The notes: generated by a model not told the origin, from the letters alone. Shown: positions 1-11,689, numbered from the stretch's first letter. The stretch: DNA of 64,000 nucleotides from Misgurnus anguillicaudatus (GCF_027580225.2 NC_073351.2:9466501-9530500); one strand, 5' to 3'. A program made the numbers and translations.

Positions 1-737
1 ACTAACTTGCAAATGTAAGTTATTGATTGATTCATTCATTCATTTCTGATCACCCTAAACACATGAGTTATAAAAATAAATATTTAGACAATTTTGACGA
101 TTGTAACACATATTTTTTATTAAATGCAACTGCTCAAACCCACTGCTTGTGACTCTTTAAATAACAACGTTAGCTAAATATTTAGCATTTTGTTTGTTTT
201 AGTAACTTGGCCAAAACAGAAGTGCCATCTTTTGAACATGTGTTAATTCATCGCGCAGAATACAACGGAGAAATTATTTTATAGAATCATTAAGGTACGT
301 AGGTATTAACACATTGTCAGTAAATAGCTGGTTTGCCAACCATAAGACTCCAAAAGAAGAAGTGTCACTTTACTATAAGCTTGAAGGGATTTATAGCTCT
401 TAAACTCCTGCAAAGTGTAAATAAAGTCCTGCAAAAACAAGGTAATTGACCAGATATGTAAGCGGAGGTCCGTAAGCCAGTCTTGGGCTGCTAAATCATA
501 TGGATCTATGTTGTTTATTTGTCCAAATAAAGTTTTTTGGCAGTAGCATTTAGTTTCTCCCGATAGGGTCCCTTCTCTTGTTCTTTCAACTTCTCGATAT
601 CTTCCGTTTTTCTTCAAATTTACCTAGTTTTAGCTTAACATGCCCAGAATTAAATGGCATAGCGGTCGTCGGTGCCTCTAAACATGGCGCCCACGTCCCA
701 TAATGCAACACTGCGGGGACGTACATTAACATTCCCT
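1..737. other. AT-rich non-coding DNA
   Basis: No supportable gene. The 103-codon frame on the minus strand at 306-617 has no recognisable domain and no convincing splice or start context. The region lies upstream of the first terminal exon and would be intron if that gene enters from the left edge. Confidence 0.5.
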
Positions 738-1072
738 ATTCCAACTTTCACTTTTTACAGTGTAGAAAATAAAGAAATATTATTAATAAAAACATTTAAT
801 TTATGGGCCATTCTACCAAATTCGTGCAAATTGCTGTCCCGGAACCAAAAAACTAATTTAAAAAGCATTAATGTACAAATTACTTCAATTGGTAACACTT
901 AAAAAATATTTTTGTCAACTTAAATGTTTCACTAAGCGTAAGAAAATTTAAGTTGAAGCAAAAATTAAATTTTTTAGGTGTTACCAATTGAAGTATTTTT
1001 TTAAAAAGTTATTCCAACTTTCACTTTTTACAGTGTTGAAAATAAAGAAATATATATTATTAATAAAAACAT
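738..1072. repeat. 58-bp direct repeats flanking a small fold-back
   Basis: A block of about 58 bp (starting ATTCCAACTTTCACTTTTTA and ending ATTAATAAAAACAT) occurs at 738-795 and again, nearly identical, at 1011-1072. Between them, at 881-995, lies a 115-bp fold-back with ends TACTTCAATTGGTAACAC and its inverse. The arrangement looks like a small inverted-repeat element inside or beside a duplicated segment. It lies in what would be the intron upstream of the ITIM exon. Confidence 0.6.
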
Positions 1073-1287
1073 AAAATAAAAGACATATATAGTAAACAAA
1101 GAAACAGGCATTATGACTGGACTTTCTCAGTGAAGTACTTTTTTATTTTTTGCCGTCAGTGCTCTCTGATAGGAGTGACAGCTCCGCCCCATTGCTCTCT
1201 CCTCCTCTGCACTCACTCTTTATCTGTGTCACTCTTTCTTTTGGAGCTTCACTCCTCACACATCCTTTCCACCTCTCTTATCTCTAG

Positions 1288-1419
1288 AATTCTGGCCACA
1301 AGGACTGTGATGTCCAGTACGCCGAACTGGATACTGCAGCTTTGGCTTCCAATCCCAGCCCACGAAGCTCTGTCCACACTGCCGAGGACCTTGTCGAGTA
1401 CGCAACCATCCAAGCCTAG
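1288..1419 (+). CDS. Terminal exon of an ITIM-bearing receptor (cytoplasmic tail)
   Basis: This is a 3' terminal coding exon, so only the last 43 residues of the protein are present; upstream exons must lie left of the window. A long pyrimidine tract ending TCTCTAG at 1287 gives a good splice acceptor, and the frame is open from the first base (phase 0) to TAG at 1417-1419. The tail starts NSGHKDCD and contains two ITIM-type motifs, VQYAEL (residues 9-14) and VEYATI (residues 36-41), ending QA. The spacing of two tyrosine motifs close to the C-terminus is the layout of immunoglobulin-superfamily inhibitory or SHP-2-binding receptors such as MPZL1/PZR, Siglec/MAG and PD-1. Once phosphorylated, such motifs recruit SH2-domain phosphatases at the plasma membrane. 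The linker is rich in Ser, Pro and Ala. The family assignment is inference: no extracellular or membrane segment is visible here. It may be an alternative last exon of the gene that also uses 18356-18592. Confidence 0.62.
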   Translation, partial: NSGHKDCDVQYAELDTAALASNPSPRSSVHTAEDLVEYATIQA

Positions 1420-1776
1420 CTCACACTAACGCATGCCATTGTAGGCCTTTACCCTATGAAGGTACACAGACTGATGCACTCCTGTCTTTCTGTTCCTCTG
1501 TTATGATTTTAAGTTATTAACCCCTCACTCTCTGTCACTGAGCACTGAATTTCCTCTGTGTTTCCTATTTGTGTCTCTGTTTGTTTCATTTGTTTGGATG
1601 TGCTTTATTGCTCTATGCATTGCTATGTTGTCTAAAGCTGCCAACTAACTGACACTGTAATAATGATTCTAACAAAAAAACAGAGAAAATCACAGATTAC
1701 TCACCATTCAGATGGCAAGTATGGCATGTTTCCAAGCCTATCTAACAACATAAAGTGGTCCTAAAAAAAACATTAA
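1420..1776 (+). other. Probable 3' UTR of the ITIM exon
   Basis: Non-coding, pyrimidine-rich sequence follows the TAG. No AATAAA lies close to the stop; the nearest on this strand are at 2044-2049 and about 2079, after a MITE, so the transcript end is uncertain. Confidence 0.35.
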
Positions 1777-1914
1777 GGGCCGGTTTCTCGGACAGGGCTC
1801 AAGTCTTGTCCCAGACTACAATGCATTGATCTGCCTTAATTTAAAAACTTGAACTGATCATATAACTAAGGCTTAGTCCTGGATTAATCTAAACCCTGTC
1901 CGGGAAACTGACCA
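1777..1914. mobile_element. MITE with GGTTTCYCGGACAGGG ends
   Basis: Inverted ends: left GGTTTCTCGGACAGGG, right (reverse complement) AGTTTCCCGGACAGGG. It is related to the copies at 16341-16562 and 24827-25036, which share the GGACTAGGCCTTAGTT and TCTAGGACTAG interior. It would lie in the 3' UTR of the ITIM exon if the transcript reaches the AATAAA at 2044. Confidence 0.6.
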
Positions 1915-2300
1915 TATAGGACACTTTTAAAGCCACACTTAAAGTGCCGTTGCAATTCATACAATATTAAACTAAGTGGAAATTATTTGAAGGAATGATA
2001 GCACAATCCACAAGCACATTTTTAAAGGAAAACATTTCACCAAAATAAAACATTTCGGAACGGGGTGGGATTAAAATAATAAAGAAAATGTTCAAAAAAG
2101 TCAATAAAACATATTTTTGGTTTTAGTAAATGTTAGTCTATATTTAACGTAATGCACTGCTGCACTCGTCTTTATACATCCATTGAAGATCATTTATGGA
2201 AAAATAATCTATTTTAAATACAAATTATTTATTAGGATAAATTTAAAATGCTTAAAATATTTACAGATAATCAGTCAAGGTCAATCAAACCCTGTTATTT

Positions 2301-2378
2301 ACATTCGCATTAATGCATTTGGCAGATGCTTTAATCCAAAGCGACTTACAGTGCAATCAAGCTATGCATTTCAGGCAC
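2301..2378 (-). repeat. SINE 3' end fragment
   Basis: Read on the minus strand, this contains the widespread fish SINE tail (CACTGTAAGTCGCTTTGGAT followed by a CATCTGCCAAATGCAT block). The tRNA-like head is missing. Other pieces in the window are at 11690-11757, 15815-15950 and, head only, 63978-64000. Confidence 0.6.
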
Positions 2379-2831
2379 TTGTCATCTGACGATTGTTATT
2401 TTACATCGTGGATTGATTACATTACTGCACATGATGCTTCATATATTATTTAAAGCCTGGATTTGGTGAGGAAAGCTACGTTTAATGAAGATTTTTGATA
2501 GATGCATTAGTGGACATGTGATTAATCAGATTGTGATTGCAGTATGTTTAGCAGCTGTCTTCAAATACAGAAGCTTCTTACTGTAATTACAACTGATGAG
2601 CTTCAATGATAGTGACATGATTACATGTCAGTCTAATGGGCTGGCCGACTTAAAAGTGCTCGTAATGTTGTTTGTACTTAAGAAAATCAAGTAATCATGA
2701 CTAAATGTTACAAAAGTGTGCATTTTGGACCAATAAATTAAATACCTTAGTTTATTCAATTATAATTAGTCTACAATAATATTACAGTAAAAAACTGAAG
2801 CATAATGAAACTTAAAATAATGCGTACAGAT
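2379..2831. other. No recognised feature
   Basis: AT-rich DNA with no supportable gene or repeat boundary. Confidence 0.4.
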
Positions 2832-2911
2832 GACTCCAGGCCGGATCTACACCAGATACGGACCGGAGCTGCTGACTTGGCCCTGATCCGGTATAGATCC
2901 GGCCCAGAGTC
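2832..2911. repeat. 80-bp fold-back with GGCCGGATCT ends
   Basis: Arms GACTCCAGGCCGGATCTACA and, inverted, GACTCTGGGCCGGATCTATA enclose about 35 bp. It is a GC-rich island in AT-rich DNA. The minus-strand frame that crosses it is a by-product. Confidence 0.55.
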
Positions 2912-3905
2912 GCCTGTTGACTGGGTATTGCAAGAAATTATAAAATAACTCCTTGCCCCTGAATATTTTGATTATTTGTCTTTGGTCTGATGAGCATTTA
3001 AATAATTTTAAATGAAAGGCCATAAAGGCTCTTTCTAGTACCGAGGGTTGTTTTGCAGTAAATAAAAAAATAAAAAAAGGTTGTAAAGTCACCGTTCAGG
3101 TGATCAGTGTTTGGTTAATGTGGACTCTGTTCAGCTCATTATTCTACTCTCTACAGTAATGAAGATAAATGTTGGCTTTTGTGGAGAATCATATGCATTT
3201 AATAATTCACATAGGGCATTCACAGATTTATTTTATTACTCTTTGTTATTATATTCTTCAGTAGATTATATGAACACCAAGTTTAAGGTATTTAACAATT
3301 TAAGTGAAGTCTATATGATCATCAAGTTATATTATAGAGGCCCATGTTGAATTGAGTTTACTCAACGGGATGAGTTCAGTAAACTTAGTAGAGTTTAAAT
3401 TAATAGTATGCAAATTCGTATAGTTTCTTTTGTTTGTTGGAGAACTGAATTAAAATCCTGTTTGGTACAGAAATTACACACACATCAAAGAACAAAAATT
3501 GTCCGATTCACAATTTTACATTTCCCTTGGTGTGTAAGTGTATATTAGTACATGAACGGTATGCAAAAGGTACAAACCCCAAAGTTAATGATGACGCGAG
3601 TTATCGTCTCCAACGTAAATCTCTTTCCTTGGACTACAACAAACACACAGGTTGAAGGAAGTTTTCTTCCCGGGCCTGTTGACGTGGACACGACGGTCAT
3701 TATCATAAATCCACTCGCTTCTGACTCACAGCGTGTAGGTAGTCTATGTTTTCATATTTAAAGAATTTACTATTGACTAAAGAGTAGCACTTTTGTTTGT
3801 CGTTTCTACTATGACAAATGTGGTCATGGTTTCAATGTTTTAGTATCCTTACCTTACCAATCTGTTACGTTCTGCTCAAGCCACACTGGCAAAGTTGATC
3901 GATTT
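2912..3905. other. No recognised feature
   Basis: AT-rich non-coding DNA. The short frames at 3111-3350 and 3552-3761 show no domain. Confidence 0.4.
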
Positions 3906-5215
3906 GGGTTGCGTTTCCCGAAAGCATCGTTAGCCAAATACTGTCGTAAGTTTCATTGTTACTGACAAAGTTCAACGATTTGATGTTTCCCGAATCCTTA
4001 GTTCAAACGAACATTCGCAAGCTGCCTGTGGTTAGAAGCATAGTTCCTTGTTATTATAATATGTAGGCTTATGTAGCGTTGATCATGCTTTTGAACAAAA
4101 TAAGCAAAAAACATGTAGTACATTCTATATCCATCATTCTACATATTTTACAATTTTATTTTAAGTCTTAAACAGAATTAAAGCACTGCATTTGAAACTG
4201 TATTGATCAACTATTTTGAAAATAAACAATTAGTACTTCACCTCCCACATGACATCATCAACTATGTTGTTAAAGGACAAGTTCGGTATTTTACACTTAA
4301 AGTCCTGTTTTCAGATTGTTTATGATGAAATAGAACGGTTTTGACTGAAATTTCGACATATGTGGCTGCCCCGAGAATTTTCGGGTGTTTGTTGCATCAC
4401 CTCCTACCTCTACAATGGCTCTATAGGTGCACTGGAACAATCCTTCCTAAAATGCATTAAACTTTTATTTACAAAGACGTGAAACTCACCGAGTGGTCAG
4501 GGGTGTTCACTGATATGCTCACACAAAAATCGCTGCAAAATACGCATTCCAACAGGTTTTATTGTAGTTTTTGCCAGGTCCATTGACTTGTATTAGATGT
4601 GCTGTGAGGTACGGTATAATTCCGTGCCAGGAACTTTGTTTCTATTCTTGCAATTTGGCAAAGGCGGATTAGCGCCACCACCTGGGCTGGAGTGTCTATT
4701 ATTTAAGCTCTCAACAGAAGAATATACTGGTGTGAGGCGTTTGGAAAAATAGGTCCACAAGTTTACAACGAATGCTAAAACACCTGTTGGAAAGCATCTT
4801 TTGCAGCGATTTTTTGTGTGAGCATATCAGTGAACACTCCTGACCACTCGGTGAGTTTCACGTCTTTGTAAATGAAAGTTTAATGCATTTTAGGAAGGAT
4901 TGTTCCAGTGCACCTAAAAACCCATTATAGAGGTGGTAGGTGAAACACAAACACCCGAAATTTCTCGGGGCAGTCGCATATGTAGAAATTTCAGTCAAAA
5001 ACGTTCTATTTTTTATCATAAACAATCTGAAAACAGAACTTTAAGTGTAAAATACCGAACTTGTCCTTTAAACCAACATGGTTCAAACGACGAATGTGCG
5101 ACAAAGTTACTGTGCTTTTGGGAAACAGTCGTGACAAGGTAGTTCGTTTCTTCAACTATGCATCGTACTATGTTGGTTCAGCAGCGAGTTACGTCGTTGT
5201 TCGGGAAACGCACCC
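3906..5215. mobile_element. Outer TIR element interrupted by a TTAA element
   Basis: The left end GGGTTGCGTTTCCCGAA (3906) and the inverted right end GGGTGCGTTTCCCGAA (ending 5215) differ by one inserted base. The subterminal sequence also contains repeated GGGAAAC/GTTTCCC blocks. I see no clear target duplication, so the superfamily is open; hAT or Harbinger derivatives are the usual owners of such ends in fish. About 800 bp of its length is a second element (4270-5071), which makes the outer one the older insertion. Confidence 0.6.
4270..5071. mobile_element. Long fold-back element with TTAA ends
   Basis: TTAAAGGACAAGTTCGGTAT begins at 4270 and its inverse ends at 5071. The two arms are each about 290 bp and highly similar (for example both carry the block CGCTGCAAAA beside GAGCATATCAGTGAACAC), with about 210 bp of unique loop. 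TTAA at both outer edges fits a piggyBac- or Kolobok-type target preference. There is no transposase frame. It sits inside the 3906-5215 element. Confidence 0.75.
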
Positions 5216-8200
5216 CAGCTCGGTTATCTGCATTTTCTGGATCAAATTTGGCTCGTATTGATATGGTAGTAAAGATGATATTAACTCCTGTTAGCATTGC
5301 ACTGCAAACCGATCTTTAAAATACCGTTAGGATCGTCACATTTCCGGCTGACGTCAGAGGTATTCAGGCCCAGGGGTAAAATTTGGATGTGTTATGTGGG
5401 GGCTTATACTGATGACAGCAAAGCCACTGGTGTGTTTAAGTGATATGCTGGACCTCTGATGGGATTTGATAAGTTTAAGCTTTGAAGCTGTGCCAGCGGT
5501 TGACCCAAAATATTTTTAAAAGAGCATCTGAACTTTAAATGAAACAAATCTATGAGTCTGACACCCTGTATACATTTGTTGCACATGTCAATATGCACAA
5601 TTGATCAAACTTTAGGAAGTTGCATAAGATGCATAAGATACTCCAAAAGACGCAATTAATCTAAGGTCAGTTACTAGTAAATACAAATACTATTGTTAAA
5701 TTGTAATTGATATGTTTCTGGTTACCACGTTGTTGATACTTAAACATATCAACAAGTAAAGATAAAATAAAATCAACAAGTAAAAAAACAGGTTTGAGTA
5801 GACTATATCAAAAAGTAGCCCTCCAGATTGTTTTATGCATTGTGGTAGCAGTTGCCCACAAAAAGGTTGGAGAGCCCTGCTTTACACATTTCTTGTGTAA
5901 AGCATTTCTTTGCATAAAATCCATGCGTTTTAGGAAGGCAGGGCATAGGAAACCAACAATAATGTACGGTACTTGGAAAATAATGTGCTTTTTGAACCAT
6001 AAAACACGCGAACACATTGTATTAAACCAAAAACACAAAATTAAACGTAATAGTTGCTCTTTAAGATATTTTGCATATACAAATGATTTAATTTCCTTAA
6101 AGGATTGTCACTTTTAAATAAAAAAACAGGTCTGTAGGCTCCAATTTCCTAGCTGGAATTGGGTAAAGTTCCAAATCTAACATCTACACTTTTTATCTTT
6201 AATATTCTTTTATTTTGCTTGCTCGGTGGGTTTCAAAGAGTCCTTTTAACGTTATCTCCGCTGTATAAGATAAATATACAGAAGGGTGCAACCGGGCCTG
6301 CTACTATCCCAGCATACAGGAGATTCCCCATCGGTTCAGAAGCTCATCTCTTCTTGTTTCAGATAATAGCAGCGAGAGGATAAAGAAAAGCAAAAAAATA
6401 AAGAAAAATACAAAAAGAAACACAATTCTCAGGGGTAAAGTCTGTACGAGTCAGCTTTACTGTTAAAACAAGCAATTAATATCACAGCATGGAGTTCTCT
6501 GAATGTCACAACTGCTGAGTAGAAACATGGTAATACCAGAAAAATAAATAAATAAACACACAGCTTAATGAAAGACTTTATTTTATGTTTTAATAAGCTT
6601 TTGGTACAGCTTATGTAGAGTTTAATGCAAAAGAGAAACAACATGAATAAAAGATTAAGTAGTTGCTGAAAGTGATTTTACATAGGGCAAGAAAAACATC
6701 CCGGACACTATAAAGTAAAAATAATGACAGGGAAATTGTGCCATGGTACTGCTTTGTTTATGGAAATGTATTATCATTGTATTGTATACTGTGAAACTTA
6801 AATGTGATAATTATATAGTAGATAAATAAATAAATAAATATCAAAGTACGACTGTATCGGTGAATATATTAATACAAATACTTCCTGTTAAAAGATGATT
6901 AAAACATGAAGATTAAAAGTTATGTTTTTAAGGGTAAAAGTTTTCCACTTGTGCTATTTGCTTTGGATAATAAACATTCATAAAAAGAAAAATTAATGTA
7001 AAGTATTTCACAGGAATGGAAGTTTCATGTCGGTAACCAGAAACTGTATGAAAATGATACACTCAACCAGGTGGATCTTCTTAAAGTTTTCTTAAACCTT
7101 TATTTTGAAGTTTTAGGTTATCCATCCACCAAAATTGCTGTAGTGCTTTGAAGTAAATGTGAATCTTTGAATACATTAGGCAGTCATTAGGACCTACATT
7201 AGGAAAATGGAGTTTCTCTTTTTCTAAGGAAGGACCGAGGTGTATTTTCTCTAATTGCTTAAATGATGCAATTACATTTGCTTTGAATTGCAATTTCCAG
7301 CTGTTTTTATTTTCCATTAGTACTTATTAACATTAATGAGATTCAATTTCATTTGTAATGTCATTCAAGAGCAACTTTGGCCTTTAAAAATGATAATTGC
7401 CTCTTCAGCGTATGCCTCAAAGAAGGCTATAGCCATCTGACCTGTATTACCATAATGATTAATGACTGACATTCTAATATCTGTCATTAGAGACCAAACT
7501 TGTTTTTATCTCTGGTCCTGTCCAAGCACTCATGTCTCAAAACTATGAAAAATGTACAATTGGAAATTGCCATATGCCTTCTAAAGGATTACATTACTTT
7601 GGCTTGTATTATGCAACAGACATCTTGTGCTTTGTTTTATTCGTCTGACGTCATCATCACAGAATTTGCAATGCATGGATCCCTGTTTGTGTCGCTGTTT
7701 ATGTGTGTGAAAGAGAGCAATGAGACTGTAGGTAGACAGTGAGAATTAAGAAAAGGTGTGTAACTGTTTTATAACCTCAATACAACGGTTACCACCTAAA
7801 TCCTGATGCCAATTATAGATGAGGCTAAAGCAGATTTATCATCTGACCGATAAAAGGTTTTCATTATAACCCTGCAAGTAGTAAAAGTACAAGAACAGTT
7901 TGCATTTACTGATCTATCTGAAAGTTTGATGTAACTTTAGCATTGTAACACTGCGTGTGTATGGTGGAGGATAAAGGAGACAAAAGAGATCTCTCTTTTC
8001 GGACAGTTCAAAAAGCTGATTCACCGGTTCCTGGCGTCATCAAGAAATGACATCACTACGCATTTACTGTATCAATGAAACATTAAAATAAAGCCGTTTG
8101 TGTCAACACATTATAAAATTTAAAAAAAAGTTGTTTTTGTAAAGGCATAGCTGATTTATTGCCTTTCATTCACAAGAAGTTAGTAATGTTTGTGGTCACA

Positions 8201-8469
8201 GTTTCAATGGATCATAAATAATAAATGCCAGACAACTGACCAGTTTTGATAAGCCTACAACTTGAATAAGATTCCTAAAAGACACTGATGCACAATTGCG
8301 GATGTGTAAGTATAAATAATAAATACACTTGTGTATTTATTACTCATTGGTCTTCCTTAAACAACTAAAATATGATTTGCATGCACAATAAATCGTACCA
8401 AAACTAAAGCTTTTTAATAAAACAAGCATATCGAGAAACTAATAAAAAAAGAAACTTCGCGCATCAGGC
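5216..8469. other. Non-coding DNA, mostly featureless
   Basis: Several frames of 60-107 codons exist (the longest is 107 codons at 5794-6117, with an antisense frame over it), but none has a recognisable domain. A short AAAT run lies at about 6822-6841. I see no splice-supported coding exon. Confidence 0.4.
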
Positions 8470-8715
8470 TCATTCAAATCCTCAGTGATTTACACGCAGT
8501 GTCAGCAACTCATCCGTCAGAATTGTCGGCAATCCTCGCCTCGGCAATCCTCGACAAACTTCGTTCGGTTCTTTTTGAGTCCGACGTGCTATTTCGGCTG
8601 TGCGTCCTACGTCATCAACCCGGAACCTATGCCCAAAACTAAAGTTCGATTCAGTTCGACTGGTTATACTTCCTGAGAACCGGCTCAAAAGAACGATTCG
8701 TTCAAGAACCTAACA
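8470..8715. mobile_element. End fragment of a GTTCTTGAACGAATCG element
   Basis: The right edge reads, inverted, TTAGGTTCTTGAACGAATCG followed by GAGCCGGTTCTC, a terminal sequence I associate with fish hAT-like elements. The remaining part is GC-richer than its surroundings. No matching left end is evident, so it is a one-ended fragment. Confidence 0.4.
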
Positions 8716-8807
8716 TCACTAACTTAAGCCTTTAAATGTGAAAACATGCTTAAAATTACTTATAAGTTTCTCCCAAAATTACTTTGTTGAAATAAATATA
8801 TTACACG

Positions 8808-8990
8808 GTACAAAAGATTGGGTCAACTTAAAAAAGTAAGTTACCTAGTTATCTTAAAATTTTGTTTTAATTTAACTTATTAATATTAGTTAACACAATG
8901 TTGTGTCAACTGATATTTTTAAGTTGCATTAACTCAAAATTTTAAGGCAACCATGTTACATACTTTTTAAAATTGTACCAACAGGGTAGA
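8808..8990. repeat. Degenerate fold-back repeat
   Basis: A left block CACGGTACAAAAGATTGGG and a weak inverse near TTTAAAATTGTACCA enclose AT-rich sequence with several AACTTA/TAAGTT pairs. A similar AACTT-rich stretch occurs at 20790-20950. Confidence 0.3.
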
Positions 8991-9334
8991 TGATCAGTGA
9001 TATACTGTGCAGTACATTATTATTGTACATTGTAGAAATAAGAAAAAAGATTTATTTTGGTTTGCATGTTTCTAAAGAAATGTCACATATTTTAATGCTG
9101 GAAAAAGTTGCACTAGAAAATAACTTGGAGTCAGACTTTTATCTTTAAACTCCAGACTCACCTAATTACTGATTAAAAACTTAAAAATGTCTATTAACCT
9201 AAAATATATTTAATGTGATAATGAAATACTAGCCATCATTAGCATTTCTAAAATAGTATAGGCATTATTTAGGGGTTGTTCGATTACAAAAATTAACCAT
9301 GGTTTTATTGTTGTAAAAGTGTAGTAACTATGGT

Positions 9335-9447
9335 TTTTCCCTCCCCAAATGAGTCTTCTTGCCAGAGTTTAGGTTTTGCCTATTTAAACACACACTGCCG
9401 TGACCGTTACCGCTAAAACAGGTGAGATTATAAATGATGTATCCAGT
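9335..9447. repeat. 113-bp direct repeat, copy 1
   Basis: It begins TTTTCCCTCCCCAAATGAGT and ends AAATGATGTATCCAGT. Copy 2 lies at 9765-9877, same orientation and same length, with about six substitutions. The 317 bp between the copies is not repeated. Confidence 0.85.
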
Positions 9448-9764
9448 GCATTTTGGGTGAAAAAATCGGCTCGTCAATGTCCCTTTTTACTCAGCTGTCC
9501 AATCACAGTGGAGGAAGGGCAGGACAAATACCACAACAACCAACAGCGCATCGTACAACAACTGATAAACAAAACATAAGTATCTTAGCAACCAAAGGGG
9601 TTTTCCTTAGTCCATATTCTTCCATATAGTTTTTTTTTGCTACTATGTGATTTAGGGGGCGTGTACACCAATGCATTTACGTTTTCAGCCGTGTTTAAAC
9701 GCTTTGTCTTAATTGCCATGAAAGTTCACTGCTTCAATCTACTGTGATCTATTGTCTGCACACA

Positions 9765-9877
9765 TTTTCCCTCCCCAAATGAGTCTTCTTGCCAGAGTTT
9801 AAGTTTTGCCTATTTAAACACACACTGCAGTGACCTTTACCGCTAGAACAGGTGGGATTATAAATGATGTATCCAGT
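9765..9877. repeat. 113-bp direct repeat, copy 2
   Basis: Near-identical partner of 9335-9447. The pair could be terminal direct repeats of a small element, the footprint of a segmental duplication, or two copies of one repeat. Confidence 0.85.
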
Positions 9878-10227
9878 AATTATCCTGGCAGAGAAGTTGT
9901 TTAAAAATCTCAGACAGAATTTGGAGCATGAATGCAGCGGGCAGCCCAGGGTAGTCCTGTGTCCTTGTTATTGAGCTGCAGAACAGATGTTCTTAAATGA
10001 GAGATGGCTAATGATGACAACTTCATTACTTGGCTGCTTATGCTGTTGTTCAGTGTGATAGTGGGCGTATACTGTTAAACTGTGCTGTAGAAAAGTTATT
10101 GAGCGTCGTTGGAATTTGCTGAGAGAATTAGTCACACATTCCACTCACTTAACTCATGCGCTTGGCATTGTGTGCTGTATGTACTGTAGTACTATCCTGG
10201 GTAATATCTGCAAGATCTGAACTGTGC

Positions 10228-10280
<53 letters not shown>

Positions 10281-10770
10281 CTTGGTAAATAAGAAATTAA
10301 TGTTTTTCTTGGTAAAAAATTACGACAGCCCATGTGAATTTAATCTTACTTAAGCAGTATCATATGCAAAAATTTACAGCATTGAGATCTTTTACCATTA
10401 TAATGAGCTGTTTGAGTTTACATGCACTGATTTCTAGAAATACCCCAGTCATGTTTTGCTAAGGCAGGCTAGCTATTACAAATTGCTCATAAGGATTAAG
10501 GATTTGAACTAACCTTTAACCTTAGGTATTGAATTTCTGCTCTAAGCATGAATGATACTCCAAATTGTGAGGTTTACTGAATATAAGTGTGAGATTAGTT
10601 TTCTAAGAAATTAGGATTATCACCTATTTGACAACAAAACTGTGAAAAGATCCTGTAGGCTTACATTGAATAAGAGATTTGAGCAAAATCTAGGGACCAG
10701 GAAAACTAAATGGCCAGTGATGAATTAGAATAGACATTAGCAATTTTCTAGCAATCACTTATACACCAAT
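9878..10770. other. Non-coding DNA with one microsatellite
   Basis: Apart from the AC tract at 10230-10279 I see no feature. The 65-codon frame at 10156 is translated through the microsatellite and is not a gene. Confidence 0.4.
10230..10279. repeat. (AC)n microsatellite
   Basis: Uninterrupted AC dinucleotides over about 50 bp. Confidence 0.95.
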
Positions 10771-11077
10771 GGTACATTCACACGGGGCGTAAGCATTAAC
10801 GCTTCTCATTCACTTTTAATGAGTGACGTCATGCGTGCCGAACAAAATTGTGGATCCGTCGGCGCCACGTCAGTGCCGTTGCTCGCGGTAGAAGTTGAAC
10901 ATTTCTCAACTTTTCAAAGCGGCATCGCGTGCGTCAGCCAATCAGATCGCCTTATGCAAATAACCTAGGAAGAGCCAGCCAATTACGTTTATGGAAGACC
11001 GGAGCATGTGGTTGGTCATGCTTCAGACAAGCCTTCCGTCAAGTGTTAACGCTTTGGCCCCCTTGTGTGAATGTACC
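10771..11077. mobile_element. MITE with GGTACATTCACAC ends
   Basis: GGTACATTCACAC opens the element and its exact inverse closes it. Further in, the arms carry AAGCATTAACGC and AAAGCGTTAACAC. The body is GC-rich relative to the flanks. The end style and length suggest a PIF/Harbinger derivative, but no TWA duplication is clear, so the class is uncertain. Confidence 0.6.
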
Positions 11078-11153
11078 GTAAGTAATATCCTTAAACTCAT
11101 TCAACATTATGGGTCATTTATCACTTCTCTCAAATACGACCTATAGAACCTAA

Positions 11154-11558
11154 TGTGACCCAGGACCACAAAACCAGTTACAAGGGTACATTTTTTGACA
11201 TTGAGATTTATACATAATCTGAAAGATAAATAGATAAGCTTTTTATTTATGTACTACTTGTTAGGATAGGACAATATTTGGTAGAGATATTTGAAAATCT
11301 GGAATCTAAGGTTGCAAAAAAATTTACATATTTAGAAAATACAAATGAAGTTAGCAACATATATTACTAATGATAAATATTTTTTTTTATATTTACGAAA
11401 GGGAATTTACAATATGTCTCCGTGAAACACAGTCTTTGCTTAATATCATTATCCTTTGTATGATTTTTGGCATAAAAAATTGATCATTTTGACCCATACA
11501 ATGTATTGTTGGCTATTACTACAAAGCTACTTCTGGTTTTGTGGTCCATGGACACAAA
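11154..11558. mobile_element. MITE with GGACCACAAAACCAG ends
   Basis: Left TGTGACCCAGGACCACAAAA, right inverted TCCATGGACCACAAAACCAG. The interior contains GGATAGGACAATATTTGG and GACCCATACAATGTATT, shared with the copy at 51779-52158 and with a fragment at 34090-34230. It is a common non-autonomous DNA element in cyprinid genomes. Confidence 0.7.
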
Positions 11559-11689
11559 TTAGCATCCCTACCAGCAGCAGGTGATGAGACAGAAACATTC
11601 ACCTTAATGCATTATCGGGTTAACCTGTGTGAGAATTGTGCAATTGTGTAAGCAATGGAAATATCATGGGTTTATCATAGGGAACATAC

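Noticed and set aside
306..617. 103-codon minus-strand frame
   Set aside because: No domain, no good start or splice context, AT-rich composition; chance frame.
4669..4690. GCGCCACCACCTGGG considered as a CTCF-like site
   Set aside because: Mismatches at two core consensus positions when read on either strand.
5794..6117. 107-codon frame with overlapping antisense frames at 5808-6038
   Set aside because: Open on both strands over the same DNA, no recognisable family, and the sequence looks like repeat-type DNA.
10156..10353. 65-codon frame containing a Thr-His run
   Set aside because: Translation of the AC microsatellite.
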